Source: Candidatus Effluviviaceae Genus I sp.
GTDB lineage: Bacteria > Joyebacterota > Joyebacteria > Joyebacterales > Joyebacteraceae
Direction: 5' to 3'
Length of the DNA: 36,554 nt
Assembly (NCBI GenBank): GCA_016867725.1
Contig: VGIX01000017.1
Coordinates: 1-36,554 of the forward strand
The translations under genes and the position numbers were made by a program. Each line of letters starts with the position of its first letter. The first letter of the stretch is position 1. Below are positions 1 to 8,293 of this stretch, piece by piece. The notes under the pieces are model-generated. The model was not told the DNA's origin, ran no database searches, and saw nothing but the letters and a program-made list of their open reading frames with translations.

Positions 1-2
1 AC

Positions 3-956
3 CTAGTCGCCGAGCATCTCGAGAGCGGCCTTGAGCTCCTCGTCGGCCAGGTTGACGTACCCGGCCTCGGGCACGAACCGCTGCCCCTCGGTGAGGGCCC
101 AGCGAAGGAACTCGCGCACGACGGGGCGCTCGGGCCGGCCGCGGCAGACGAAGTAGAGGTCGCGCGCCGGCGGGGACGGGTACGCGCCGGCCGCGATGGC
201 CCGCACCAGCGCATCGCGCGTGCGGCAGAAGTCTTCCTCCGGGTCGAGCGCGCCGTTCCCGTTGAGGTCGATCGGGAGCACGACGATCCCCGGGTTCGGC
301 TGGTGCGTCCTCGCGTCGAACACGTAGTTCAGGTTGTTGTAGCCGATCCCCAGCTTGTCCTGCCGAACGGCCTCGGCGAGCCCGGGGTCACCGTACACGC
401 CGACGCCTCGGAGATCCTCTTGCCTGGCGCCGAGGAAGGCCGCCCAGGTCTCCGCCGCGCCGCACGCGTCCGACCTCGTGTACACGTGGATCTCCCGCGC
501 GTCCCCGGTCCCGAGCAGTGCGCCCCACGTCGAGACGGACCCGTCCAGCCAGACGCCGGCGAGCTCCTCGCGCGTGGCGCCTCGCGCGAGGATGTCGGTC
601 AGCACGGGGTTCCCGTCGCTGACGGTCGGCACGACCGCGTCGATGGCCACCGGCACCCACCACGCGCCGCGCCGCTCCTCCTCCGGGTTGATCTCGCGCG
701 AGACCATGCCGATGTCCACGGCCCCGGCCAGGCAGTCCGCCATCCCCTTGCCGGCGCCTCCCGCCGCGACGTCGATCCTCACGTCCGGATGCAGCGTCTG
801 GTACTCCTCGGCCCACCGGACGGCCATGGGGTAGAGCGCCCACGCGCCCGACACGGTGATCGTCCCGGACGCGTCCCTCGCGCCGCACCCCGCGCCGCAG
901 ACGACGAGCCCCGCCGCCGCGGCCATCGCCAATGCTCCCGCCAGGACCGACATCAT
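3..956 (-). CDS. PstS-like phosphate ABC transporter substrate-binding protein
   Basis: A 317-residue periplasmic-type binding protein of the PstS (PBP-like) family, expected to capture phosphate or a similar anion outside the membrane for an ABC importer. The N-terminus is hydrophobic and Ala-rich with Cys20 and Cys24, so it may be a lipoprotein, although the lipobox is poor and the n-region lacks basic residues. The first ligand loop (SGAWALYP, 36-43), the GGAGKG loop (66-71) and the SPPARDLYF block (261-269) fit the family. Residues 230-241 form a canonical EF-hand loop (D230, N232, N234, D238, E241), which suggests a bound calcium. The start codon overlaps the stop of the upstream Rrf2 gene (ATGA), with GGAGG about 8 nt upstream, so translation is probably coupled. 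The stop lies at the window edge, and permease genes, if present, would follow outside. Confidence 0.85.
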   Translation of the reverse strand: MMSVLAGALAMAAAAGLVVCGAGCGARDASGTITVSGAWALYPMAVRWAEEYQTLHPDVRIDVAAGGAGKGMADCLAGAVDIGMVSREINPEEERRGAWWVPVAIDAVVPTVSDGNPVLTDILARGATREELAGVWLDGSVSTWGALLGTGDAREIHVYTRSDACGAAETWAAFLGARQEDLRGVGVYGDPGLAEAVRQDKLGIGYNNLNYVFDARTHQPNPGIVVLPIDLNGNGALDPEEDFCRTRDALVRAIAAGAYPSPPARDLYFVCRGRPERPVVREFLRWALTEGQRFVPEAGYVNLADEELKAALEMLGD

Positions 957-1465
957 CCCACTCTCCTCCCAACGCGCCGTCGGGCGACCGCTCGCCCCGG
1001 GCGCTTCCCGGAGCGGACGCCCGCGCCCTCAAGGCCGCTCTTCCTGAGTCCGCCCTTCGTCCTCTCGCACACGTCCTCGAGCGTCACGGTCTCGAGGATC
1101 CCCGCGATGGCGTTGCGCACGTCGAGCATCACGCTGTAGAGGCCGCACCGCCTCTCCCTGCCGCACGCCCGGTACGCCATGGCGCTCACGCAGCTCAGGG
1201 GCGCGAGCGGCCCGTCGATCTCCCGCAGCACCTCGGCCAGCGCGATCTCGCCCGGCGCGCGCATGAGGCCGTAGCCGCCGGATGGTCCCCGGACGCTCTG
1301 CACGAGTCCCGCCTGCCTGAGCTGGAGCAGGATCTGCTGCAGGAACCCCTTCGGGATGCCGCCCCGGCGCGCGATCTCCTCGACGGTGACGGGCCCGTTG
1401 CCGTACCGGAAGGCGAGATCGACCATGGCCCGTAGGGCGTACTCGCCCTTCCTCGAGACCTTCAC
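953..1465 (-). CDS. Rrf2-family transcriptional regulator (probable Fe-S sensor)
   Basis: A 170-residue Rrf2/IscR/NsrR-family DNA-binding protein. The N-terminal winged helix is typical: KGEYALRAMVDLA near 6-18, the recognition-helix region IPKGFLQQIL at 37-46, and the wing RGPSGGYGL at 59-67. Three cysteines (C92, C101, C107) occupy the place where family members bind a [2Fe-2S] or [4Fe-4S] cluster, so a redox, NO or iron signal is likely. The last 30 residues are an Arg/Gly-rich extension outside the family core, running into the start of the PstS-like gene. Its promoter carries a 15-bp imperfect palindrome at the expected transcription start, which suggests autorepression. Pairing with a PstS-like gene is unusual; the signal and regulon cannot be read from sequence. 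Confidence 0.9.
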   Translation of the reverse strand: MKVSRKGEYALRAMVDLAFRYGNGPVTVEEIARRGGIPKGFLQQILLQLRQAGLVQSVRGPSGGYGLMRAPGEIALAEVLREIDGPLAPLSCVSAMAYRACGRERRCGLYSVMLDVRNAIAGILETVTLEDVCERTKGGLRKSGLEGAGVRSGKRPGRAVARRRVGRRVG

Positions 1466-1490
1466 GGCGCCTCCGCATTCACGAGTAACT

Positions 1491-1505
1491 CTATTGACTC
1501 AGTAG
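1491..1505. promoter_or_regulatory. Palindromic operator at the Rrf2 promoter
   Basis: The 15-bp sequence CTATTGACTCAGTAG is a palindrome with six of seven pairs matched around a central C. It sits directly downstream of the -10 box, over the predicted transcription start. That is where an autorepressing Rrf2 protein would be expected to bind. Binding by this protein is inferred. Confidence 0.6.
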
Positions 1506-1534
1506 ATTATAGCACGAACCGTTCCAGCCGACAA
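1506..1534 (-). promoter_or_regulatory. Sigma70-type promoter for rrf2-pstS
   Basis: Read on the minus strand, TTGTCG (1529-1534), a 17-bp spacer and a perfect TATAAT (1506-1511) precede the Rrf2 gene, giving a leader of about 35 nt. Confidence 0.75.
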
Positions 1535-1562
1535 GCCGCCGTGCCTCCGGGGCACGAAGCGG

Positions 1563-1597
1563 GGGCGGCCGGCCGCGATGATCGCGACCGGCCGCCC
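1563..1597 (-). terminator. GC-rich hairpin after the M16 pair
   Basis: A perfect 10-bp stem (GGGCGGCCGG with CCGGCCGCCC) encloses a 15-nt loop that itself contains a CGCGAT/ATCGCG inverted repeat. It lies between the M16 partner gene stop and the Rrf2 promoter. A smaller GTGCC/GGCAC hairpin follows at 1541-1555. There is no T-tract, so termination activity is uncertain. Confidence 0.5.
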
Positions 1598-1644
1598 TCC
1601 ACTCACCACCCGGGCACGTGCGGCCCCCGAGGGTCCTCGCCTCG

Positions 1645-3111
1645 CTACGGAAGCTCGATCGTCCGCACCTCCCCGAACACCGAGAGCGGCGTGTCGAACT
1701 GCGACTCGTCGCCCACGAAGATCACCGCCATGCCGTCGGGATGCAGGTACTCGGCCGCGACGCGCCGGACGTCCTCGATCGTCAGGCCGGCGATGGTTTC
1801 GACGTCGCGCTTCGGCGTGTCGAGAGGCATCCCCTCCCACCGGAGCCGCGCGAGCCGCTGCACCACCTGCGCCTTGGACTCGTACTCGAACGCCTGCGCG
1901 TTGAGGTAGGCGTCCTTGGCCGTCGCCAGCTCCTCCGCCGTGGGCCCGTTCTCGGAGTACTCCCGGATGATGTCCATCATGAGCCGAGCGGCCCGGCCCG
2001 CGGCGTCGCTCTTGGTCTGCGAGGTCGCGAGGAAGGTCCCGTAGGTCCAGGGATCGTCCGAGTACCACGAGCTCGCGTGGTACGCTAGCCCCTCGTCGCT
2101 CCGCACGCGCTGCATGATGCGCGACGAGAAGCTCCCGCCGCCGAGGATCTGGTTCATGATGGCCACGGCAGGCCTGCTCGCGTCGCGCCGGTTGAGCCCG
2201 AGGTGCCCCATGCAGATCACGGCCTGGTTGATGTCCTTCCGCACGTAGTGCACCGACGGGACGAACGCCGGCTCGATCTCGGGCTCGGGCTCGATCGTGA
2301 CGGTCGCAGGCTCCCAGCCTGCGAGCGCCCTCTCGAGCGCCGAGACGATCTCGCCCCGCGTGACGTCGCCCGAGACGGCGACGATGACGTTGTTGGGCCG
2401 GAAGAAGGTCCGGTGGAACGCGACGAGGTCGTCCCGCGTGATGGCGCTCACGCTCTCCTCGGTCGCGCGCCAGGCCATCGGATGGTCCCCGTAGACGATC
2501 CTGCGGAACTCCCGGAACGCGATCCCGCGGGGCTCGTCGTTCTCGCGCCGGATGTTCTCGATCATCACCGCGCGCCGAAGCTCGATCTTGTCCTCGGGGA
2601 ACGACGGGCTCTTCAGAAGGTCGCCGAGGATGGTCATGACGAGGTCGAGGTCCTTCTTCAGGCAGTTCATCCGCACGGAGACGGCCTGGCCGCCGCCGGG
2701 CGACGCCGACGCGGCGCCCGCGCCGGTCGCGCCGCGCATCCCGCCGCGCCCGCCGGCGCCGAACTCGATCTGCGCGGCGACGAACTCAAGCTCCTCGTTG
2801 ATCCTGTCGGCCGGCCACGCCTCCGTTCCTCCGTTCCTGATGGTCCAGGCTGCCAGGTCGGGAAGCCCGGTCTTCTCCCTGGGCGGGCGCGACACGCTGA
2901 TCAGCATGGAGATCTCGACGACGGGGATCTCGTGGTCCTCGAGGAAGAACCCGGTCATCCCGTTCGAGAGCGAGAGCTCCTCGTACTCGGGCATCGTGAC
3001 GGCGATCGTCGGGTACTTGAGGTCCCGCGGATGCCTGGGGGCCGCCTCGGGCGGCGCCGTCAGCACGGCCGACAGCAGCACTGCGGCCGCGATGGCGAGG
3101 GCGTTCTTCAT
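1645..3111 (-). CDS. M16-family peptidase partner, non-catalytic
   Basis: A 488-residue insulinase/processing-peptidase (M16) family protein with an N-terminal signal peptide (MKNALAIAAAVLLSAVLTA), so it is periplasmic or exported. The zinc motif HxxEH is absent: its place near residues 84-96 reads GLPDLAAWTIRNGGTE. The M16 fold is otherwise recognisable, including the R/Y-containing C-domain (SSRIMQRVRSDEGLAY). Such inactive subunits pair with a catalytic M16 subunit and hold substrate, as in mitochondrial processing peptidase and bacterial two-gene M16 systems. The catalytic partner is immediately upstream, 48 bp away in the same direction. A Gly/Ala-rich, low-complexity segment at about 114-132 is an insertion. 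AGGAG lies 6 nt before the ATG. The substrate is unknown. Confidence 0.88.
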   Translation of the reverse strand: MKNALAIAAAVLLSAVLTAPPEAAPRHPRDLKYPTIAVTMPEYEELSLSNGMTGFFLEDHEIPVVEISMLISVSRPPREKTGLPDLAAWTIRNGGTEAWPADRINEELEFVAAQIEFGAGGRGGMRGATGAGAASASPGGGQAVSVRMNCLKKDLDLVMTILGDLLKSPSFPEDKIELRRAVMIENIRRENDEPRGIAFREFRRIVYGDHPMAWRATEESVSAITRDDLVAFHRTFFRPNNVIVAVSGDVTRGEIVSALERALAGWEPATVTIEPEPEIEPAFVPSVHYVRKDINQAVICMGHLGLNRRDASRPAVAIMNQILGGGSFSSRIMQRVRSDEGLAYHASSWYSDDPWTYGTFLATSQTKSDAAGRAARLMMDIIREYSENGPTAEELATAKDAYLNAQAFEYESKAQVVQRLARLRWEGMPLDTPKRDVETIAGLTIEDVRRVAAEYLHPDGMAVIFVGDESQFDTPLSVFGEVRTIELP

Positions 3112-3159
3112 GGACTGCTCCTTGGGTTCGAGTGGTGTCCCGGGCTGCCCCGGGCCGCT

Positions 3160-5019
3160 CTAGCTCCGTCCCTTCGCGGCCTTCATGCGCTCGAAGAGGG
3201 CCATGACGAGCTTCTCCCGGCCAGCCTCGTCGAGCGACTGGAACTGCACCATGAGCTCCCGCTGCTCGTCGGCCGGGAGCGTCCGCACCCAGGTCATGAG
3301 CTCCGCGAGGTCGAGCTTCTCCTCCCGCTCCCCTTCCGCGCCGGAGGCGTCCTCCATGAGCCACGCCACGGTCCGGTTCTCCTCAACAAGGTACTTCGCG
3401 GCGACGCGCGAGACGTCCTCGGGCGTGACGGCCTTCAGGCGCTCCAGGTCCGTGAGCACCGTGCGCCAGTCGCCGCGGACCGCCTCCGCGAAGCCGATGG
3501 CGAACGCGAGCCCGATGTTCGAGCCCAGGGCCCGCACGAGCTGCGCCTCGCGCTGGTTGCACACCCGCTCGAGTTCCCTCGCGGTCGGCGGCTCGCTCTT
3601 CAGCCGCTCGATCTCCGCGTGGATCGCCGCCTCAACGTCGGCAAGCGTGTGCGGCTCCTTCGGGTCCGCCGAGATGGAGAAGAGCGGATCGAGTCGCGAC
3701 CCCGGACCCATCCACACGCTGGGCGCCTCTCGCGTCAGCCCCTGTGCTTCGTACACGCCCTTGTAGAAGCGGCTCGTCCGCCCGTCGGACAGGATCGCCG
3801 AGAGCATCTCGAGCGCGTAGCTGTCGGGGTGCGGGGCCGTGGGAACGTGGTAGCCTACGGCGAGCGTCGGCTTGGCGTCCCGCTTGAGCATGACGCGCCG
3901 CTCGCCGTTCTGCGGCGGATCGGTCGTGACGACCGGCGGCGACCCCGGCATCGGCTTCATGGAACCGAAGTACTTCTCCGCGAGCTTCTTCACCTCGCTG
4001 AAGCGCACGTCCCCGACGAGGAGCGCGACGGCGTTGTTCGGCCCGTAGTGCTGCCGGTAGTACGCCTCGAGGTCCCCGCGCGTGATGTACTGGAGGTCGG
4101 ACATCCACCCGATCACGGGGTTCCGGTACGCGCTCGCCGTGAAGGCGGTCGACATGAACGCCTCGTACATCGCGCCCTGGGGCGAGTTCTCGCCCATGCG
4201 GCGCTCCTCCATCACGACGTCGCGCTCCGAGTAGAACTCCCGGAAGACCGGGTTCGCGAGACGGTCGGACTCCATGAGCATCCACAGCTCGAACCGGTTC
4301 GACGGCAGCGACACGATGTAGAAGGTCGCGTCGTTCGAGGTGCCCGCGTTCAGCATCCGCTGCCCGTTCGCGGTGTAGATGCTCGAGAACTCGTCCTTCA
4401 CGATGAGGTCGCGGTGCGCGGCCATCGCGTCGTACAGCCGCATCTGTGCCGTCTTGAGGTCGAGGTAGAGACCGAAGTGATCGGTGTCGCCGTCCTTCAC
4501 GAGCCCCGGGAGCGTCGCGAGGTCGGCCGGCGGGCCCTGCTTCCTCATTTGCTCGATGAGCAGTTCGAGCTCGAGCGCCTTGTTCGTGCCGACGGCCGCG
4601 CGGTCCTCATCGGAGAAGGACGCCACGATGCCGGTCGCGGCCTGATCGAAGCGCTCCAGCCGCCAGCGCCCGATCCGGAGCGCAAGGCGCTTCGCCTCCT
4701 CGGCCAGCGCGTCCTCCCGCTCGAGGAACTTCCGCTCCTTCTTGTAGTCGGCCGTGCCGATGGTCGTGGTCCCCTTGAACAGCATGTGCTCGAGCAGGTG
4801 GGAGATCCCGTAGATCCCCGGCCGCTCGTCCACGCTGCCCACGCGGAACGCGATGGCCCCGAAGAAGACCGGCGCCTCGTGCCGCTCGACGACCAGGAAC
4901 TTCATCCCGTTCGCGAGGGTGAACTCCTGGACCTTGTCCTCGAGGGTCTGCGCCCGCGCGATGGACGCGAACGAGAGCGCGACGGCCGCGCAGGCCAGCG
5001 CGGCGAGAGCCCGTCTCAT
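3160..5019 (-). CDS. Zinc-dependent M16-family peptidase, catalytic subunit
   Basis: A 619-residue exported M16 metallopeptidase. A signal peptide spans about residues 1-23 (cleavage near ARA-QT). The inverted zinc motif HLLEH is at 74-78 (ligands H74 and H78, catalytic E77), followed by FKGT. The third ligand is most likely E271 in the ERDVVMEE block. In typical M16 enzymes that glutamate lies about 76 residues after the motif; here it is 193 residues away, so the N-domain carries an insertion of roughly 115 residues, rich in charged helix (about 90-200). The C-terminal domain contains the substrate-binding R/Y region (SRFYKGVYEAQGLTREAPS). It is cotranscribed with the inactive partner downstream and lies 74 bp after a MIO ammonia-lyase homologue. 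Role: peptide or protein turnover in the envelope, substrate unknown. Confidence 0.92.
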   Translation of the reverse strand: MRRALAALACAAVALSFASIARAQTLEDKVQEFTLANGMKFLVVERHEAPVFFGAIAFRVGSVDERPGIYGISHLLEHMLFKGTTTIGTADYKKERKFLEREDALAEEAKRLALRIGRWRLERFDQAATGIVASFSDEDRAAVGTNKALELELLIEQMRKQGPPADLATLPGLVKDGDTDHFGLYLDLKTAQMRLYDAMAAHRDLIVKDEFSSIYTANGQRMLNAGTSNDATFYIVSLPSNRFELWMLMESDRLANPVFREFYSERDVVMEERRMGENSPQGAMYEAFMSTAFTASAYRNPVIGWMSDLQYITRGDLEAYYRQHYGPNNAVALLVGDVRFSEVKKLAEKYFGSMKPMPGSPPVVTTDPPQNGERRVMLKRDAKPTLAVGYHVPTAPHPDSYALEMLSAILSDGRTSRFYKGVYEAQGLTREAPSVWMGPGSRLDPLFSISADPKEPHTLADVEAAIHAEIERLKSEPPTARELERVCNQREAQLVRALGSNIGLAFAIGFAEAVRGDWRTVLTDLERLKAVTPEDVSRVAAKYLVEENRTVAWLMEDASGAEGEREEKLDLAELMTWVRTLPADEQRELMVQFQSLDEAGREKLVMALFERMKAAKGRS

Positions 5020-5038
5020 GAACCGCTCCTTTCACGAT

Positions 5039-5093
5039 CGCCGCCTCCCCGGCGGCGCCTGACTCGTCATCTGCTCGGCTTCACCGGAAGCCG
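5039..5093 (-). terminator. Two hairpins between the MIO genes and the M16 genes
   Basis: Immediately after the MIO gene stop is a 7-bp stem, CGGCTTC/GAAGCCG (5076-5093). Closer to the M16 ribosome-binding site is CGCCGCC/GGCGGCG with a 5-nt loop (5039-5057). Neither has a T-tract. They may attenuate transcription or protect mRNA ends within a shared operon. Confidence 0.4.
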
Positions 5094-6638
5094 TCACCGG
5101 CCTTCCAGGCCCAGGCGGATCGGCCCGATCTCCTTCTCGACAGCGTCGAGGACCTTCCGGCTCACGACGAGGTCCGCGATCGTCGCGATGTCCGGCGCCA
5201 CGGTGCGGTCCTGGTCCAGCGTCGGGACCGCCTCGCGGATCGTCCGGTGCGCGACCCGCGTGCCGCGCCCCGGGGTCTCGCCGAGGAGGTCGAACGCCTG
5301 CGCGGCGCACATCATCTCGATGGCGACGACGTTCACGACGTTCTCGTTGATCTCGCGGAGCTTGCGCGCCGCGATCGGCCCCATCGAGACCGTGTCCTCC
5401 TGGTCGGCCGCCATCGAGAAGTTGTCCACGACGGCCGGATGGGCCAGGATCTTGTTCTCGGAGCAGAGCGCGGTCGCGGTGTAGTGCGCGAGCATGTAGC
5501 CAGAATTCAACCCTTCGCTCTTCACGAGGAAGGCGGGAAGCCCGCCGTTCAGGTGCGGGTTCACGAGCCTGTTGATGTGCCGCTCGGAGAGCGACCCGAT
5601 CTCGCTCATCGCGATCGCGAGGTAGTCGAGCGCCATCGCGATCTGCTGGCCGTGGAAGTTGCCGCACGAGAGCTGCTCGCCTTCGTCCGGGAAGAAGAGC
5701 GGGTTGTCCGTGACCGAGTTCATCTCGATCTCGATCTGCCGCATGACGTAGCGCAGCGCGTCGATCGAGGGTGAATAGACCTGCGGGATGCAGCGGACGC
5801 TGTAGGCGTCCTGGACCTTCCCGGAGCCGCGCGCGATGAGCTCGCTGCCTTCGAGGAGCCGCCGCATATTCTCCGCGACGACGATCTGACCGACGAAGGG
5901 CCGCAACCGATGGACGCGCTCGTCGAATGGAGCCATCGGCGTGCGCAGCGCGTCGCTCGACATCGCGCTCGCGATGATGGCGTGTCGGATGATGCGGTCG
6001 GCGTCGTACGCGCAGAGCGCGCCGCACCCCGTGAAGAACTGCGAGCCGTTGATGAGCGCGAGACCCTCCTTGAACGAGAGCGTCACGGGAGAGAGTCCCG
6101 CCCGATCCATCGCCTCGCGCCCGCTCACGAGGCAGCCATCCGCGAACGCCTGCCCCTCGCCCATGAGCACGCAGCCGATCTGCGCGAGCGAGGTGAGGTC
6201 GCCGCTCGTGCCGACGGAGCCCTTCTCGTTCACCGCGGGGACGACGTTCCGGTTGAGCATCTCGATGAGCGTCTCGAGGAGGATGGGACGCACCGCCGAG
6301 TAGCCGCGGGCGAGGACGTTGGCGCGCAGGAGCATCGCGGCGCGCACCTGGTCCTCGGCGAAGAAGCGCCCGACGCCCGCCGAGTGACTTCGGATGATGC
6401 GCCGCTGGAGCTCCTCGGTCTGCTCCCCGGAGACCGCGACGCGGGCCAGCTCCCCGATACCGGTCGTGACGCCGTAGATGAGCTCGCCCCGCGCCATGAG
6501 GTCCTCGGCGACGGCGCGGCACCGGGCGACGGCCTCCCGCGCCTCGGGAGCGAGCGCGACCGGCGCGCGGTTCCTTGCGACCTCGTGCACCTGGTCGATG
6601 GTGAGGCTCGTGCCGTTCAGCGTGATCGTCGGCGTCAT
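5094..6638 (-). CDS. MIO-type ammonia-lyase/aminomutase homologue with a Thr-Ser-Gly triad
   Basis: A 514-residue member of the histidine/phenylalanine/tyrosine ammonia-lyase superfamily, cytosolic, using the self-made MIO cofactor. The MIO triad is T144-S145-G146 in GSVGTSGDL rather than the usual Ala-Ser-Gly. Thr-Ser-Gly is known in the Pantoea agglomerans phenylalanine aminomutase. Other active-site marks are present: Y55 (IYGVTTGIG), S84-H85 (RSHSAGVG), the CGNFHG block and QEDTVSMG. S-H at 84-85 is the pattern of histidine ammonia-lyases, so specificity is undecided: histidine, aromatic ammonia-lyase or 2,3-aminomutase. No urocanase or other hut gene is nearby. The start is ATG at 6638, overlapping the stop of the preceding homologue (ATGA); upstream in-frame codons lie inside that gene. 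Confidence 0.88.
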   Translation of the reverse strand: MTPTITLNGTSLTIDQVHEVARNRAPVALAPEAREAVARCRAVAEDLMARGELIYGVTTGIGELARVAVSGEQTEELQRRIIRSHSAGVGRFFAEDQVRAAMLLRANVLARGYSAVRPILLETLIEMLNRNVVPAVNEKGSVGTSGDLTSLAQIGCVLMGEGQAFADGCLVSGREAMDRAGLSPVTLSFKEGLALINGSQFFTGCGALCAYDADRIIRHAIIASAMSSDALRTPMAPFDERVHRLRPFVGQIVVAENMRRLLEGSELIARGSGKVQDAYSVRCIPQVYSPSIDALRYVMRQIEIEMNSVTDNPLFFPDEGEQLSCGNFHGQQIAMALDYLAIAMSEIGSLSERHINRLVNPHLNGGLPAFLVKSEGLNSGYMLAHYTATALCSENKILAHPAVVDNFSMAADQEDTVSMGPIAARKLREINENVVNVVAIEMMCAAQAFDLLGETPGRGTRVAHRTIREAVPTLDQDRTVAPDIATIADLVVSRKVLDAVEKEIGPIRLGLEGR

Positions 6639-8158
6639 CCGAGGCTCCCGACCGCGCCCTCCACGGCGTCGAGGATCTCGCCCGAGCGAACGAGCGACTT
6701 CATCCGCGTGTGGTCGGGGTAGAGCGGCCGATCCTCGTCGAGGTAGGCCACGTGCTTCCGGATGACGCGGTGCGCGGCGTCGGTGCCCGGGCCGCGCGCG
6801 AAGTCGCGAAGGTCGAGCGCCTGGGCCGCGGCCATGAACTCGATGCCGAGGACGCCGCACGCGTTGTCGAGGATCTGGTGGTTCTTGATGGACGTGTTCA
6901 TGCCCATCGAGACGAAGTCCTCCTGGTCGGCTGCGGCTGGAATGGACTGGATGCTCGCCGGCATCGAGAGGATCCGTTGCTCGACGATCAGGCTGTCGGC
7001 CGTGTACTGGGAGAGCATCATGCCGGACATCATGCCGGCGCCCTTCGTGAGGAACGGCGGCAGCCCGACCGAGAGGGCCGGGTTGGTGAGGCGGTTCATG
7101 CGCCGCTCGGAGAGCACGCAGACCATGGTGAGCGCAGCGCCCACCATGTCCATGGGAAGGCAGACCGGCGAGCCCTGGAAGTTCGCGCCCGTGAGCGTGA
7201 GCTTGAACTCCGGCAGGAAGATGGGGTTGTCGCCGACGCCGTTGAGCTCCGTCTCGACCTGGGCCGCCGCCCACGCGAGCGCGTCGTGCGCCGCGCCGAT
7301 GACCTGCGGCGACGAGCGCATGGAGTACGCGTCCTGCACCTTCTTCTTGAGGCGCCCCTCGGCGACGTCCCCACCTGCGAGGATCTGCTTGATGGCCTTC
7401 GCCGTCCGTACGGCGCCGGGGAACCCGCGGACCTCCTGCAACCTGACGTCGTAGGGCTTCATGTTCGCCATGAGCGCCTCGAGGCTCATCGCACAGGCGA
7501 TCTCGGCGTGCTTGAGGAGGCGGTTCATGTCGTAGCAGTGGATGGCGGCCATCGCGGTGAGCAGGTTCGACCCGTTGATCGCGGCGAGGCCATCGCGGGC
7601 CTGAAGCCCGGGGACCGGAATGCCCGCGCGCTTCATCGCCTCGCGGCCGGGCAGCATCTCACCCCGGTAGTACGCTTCCCCCTCGCCCATGAGCAGGAGC
7701 GCGATCTGGCTCATCGGGGCGAGGTCCCCGGAGGCCCCGACCGAGCCCTTCTGGCACACAACGGGCGTGACGCCTCGGTTGAGCATCTCAACGAGGGTCA
7801 GTGTGATCTCTGGGCGAGACCCCGACATCCCGTGGCTGTGAACGTTGATCCGGCCCACCATCGCGCCGCGGACGTACTCGATCGGCGCCGGGTCACCGAT
7901 CCCGGCCGCGTGGTTGTAGATCAGGTATCGTTGGAACTGCTCGACCTGTTCGTCGGTGAGCACGACCTCGGAGAACTCGCCGATGCCGGTGTTGACCCCG
8001 TACATGATCTCGTGAGCGACGATCTTCTCCTCGAGCATCGCTCGACAGACCTTGATCCGCTCGACGGCGTCCTGGGCGACCTCCACCTTCTCGCCGCCGC
8101 GCGCGATGCGGACGAGCTTCTCGACGGTGAGTCCCTGCCCGTTCAGCGTGATCGCCAC
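6635..8158 (-). CDS. MIO-type ammonia-lyase homologue with an Ala-Ser-Gly triad
   Basis: A 507-residue HAL/PAL/TAL-superfamily protein, first gene of the pair. The MIO triad A142-S143-G144 (GSVGASGDLAP) is at the same residue numbers as in Pseudomonas histidine ammonia-lyase. Y53 and H83 are conserved, but the residue before H83 is Asn (YNHAAGIG), where HutH proteins usually have Ser. The C-terminal half has the blocks GMMSGMMLSQYTAD and ADQEDFVSMG, which I associate with a bacterial group annotated as aromatic amino acid lyases rather than with classical HutH; substrate cannot be fixed from this. The start is GTG, with GGAGG 5 nt upstream. The stop overlaps the next homologue by 4 bp, so the two are probably made in fixed proportion and could form mixed tetramers. 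Confidence 0.88.
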   Translation of the reverse strand: MAITLNGQGLTVEKLVRIARGGEKVEVAQDAVERIKVCRAMLEEKIVAHEIMYGVNTGIGEFSEVVLTDEQVEQFQRYLIYNHAAGIGDPAPIEYVRGAMVGRINVHSHGMSGSRPEITLTLVEMLNRGVTPVVCQKGSVGASGDLAPMSQIALLLMGEGEAYYRGEMLPGREAMKRAGIPVPGLQARDGLAAINGSNLLTAMAAIHCYDMNRLLKHAEIACAMSLEALMANMKPYDVRLQEVRGFPGAVRTAKAIKQILAGGDVAEGRLKKKVQDAYSMRSSPQVIGAAHDALAWAAAQVETELNGVGDNPIFLPEFKLTLTGANFQGSPVCLPMDMVGAALTMVCVLSERRMNRLTNPALSVGLPPFLTKGAGMMSGMMLSQYTADSLIVEQRILSMPASIQSIPAAADQEDFVSMGMNTSIKNHQILDNACGVLGIEFMAAAQALDLRDFARGPGTDAAHRVIRKHVAYLDEDRPLYPDHTRMKSLVRSGEILDAVEGAVGSLG

Positions 8159-8217
8159 GCCAGCCTCCTGGTCTGGAAGGTGTGTGTGGGGCGACCCGTG
8201 GATCGGGCCGCACAGAG

Positions 8218-8246
8218 AGAGTACCAGAGGGTGAACGGGTGGTCAA
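8218..8246 (-). promoter_or_regulatory. Promoter of the MIO-M16 gene group
   Basis: On the minus strand TTGACC (8241-8246), a 17-bp spacer and TACTCT (8218-8223) give a leader of about 50 nt before the GTG start. No other clear promoter is seen before the M16 genes, so it may drive all four. Confidence 0.6.
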
Positions 8247-8264
8247 TCGGAGGTCGGTCCGTGC

Positions 8265-8270
8265 TATGCT
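8265..8270 (+). promoter_or_regulatory. -10 element for the LarA-like gene
   Basis: GTGCTATGCT contains TATGCT about 24 nt before the GTG start. The -35 region is weak and overlaps the -35 box of the divergent MIO promoter, so the two may compete or share control. Confidence 0.4.
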
Positions 8271-8293
8271 CGACGCCGAGTCCGGGAGGCCGA

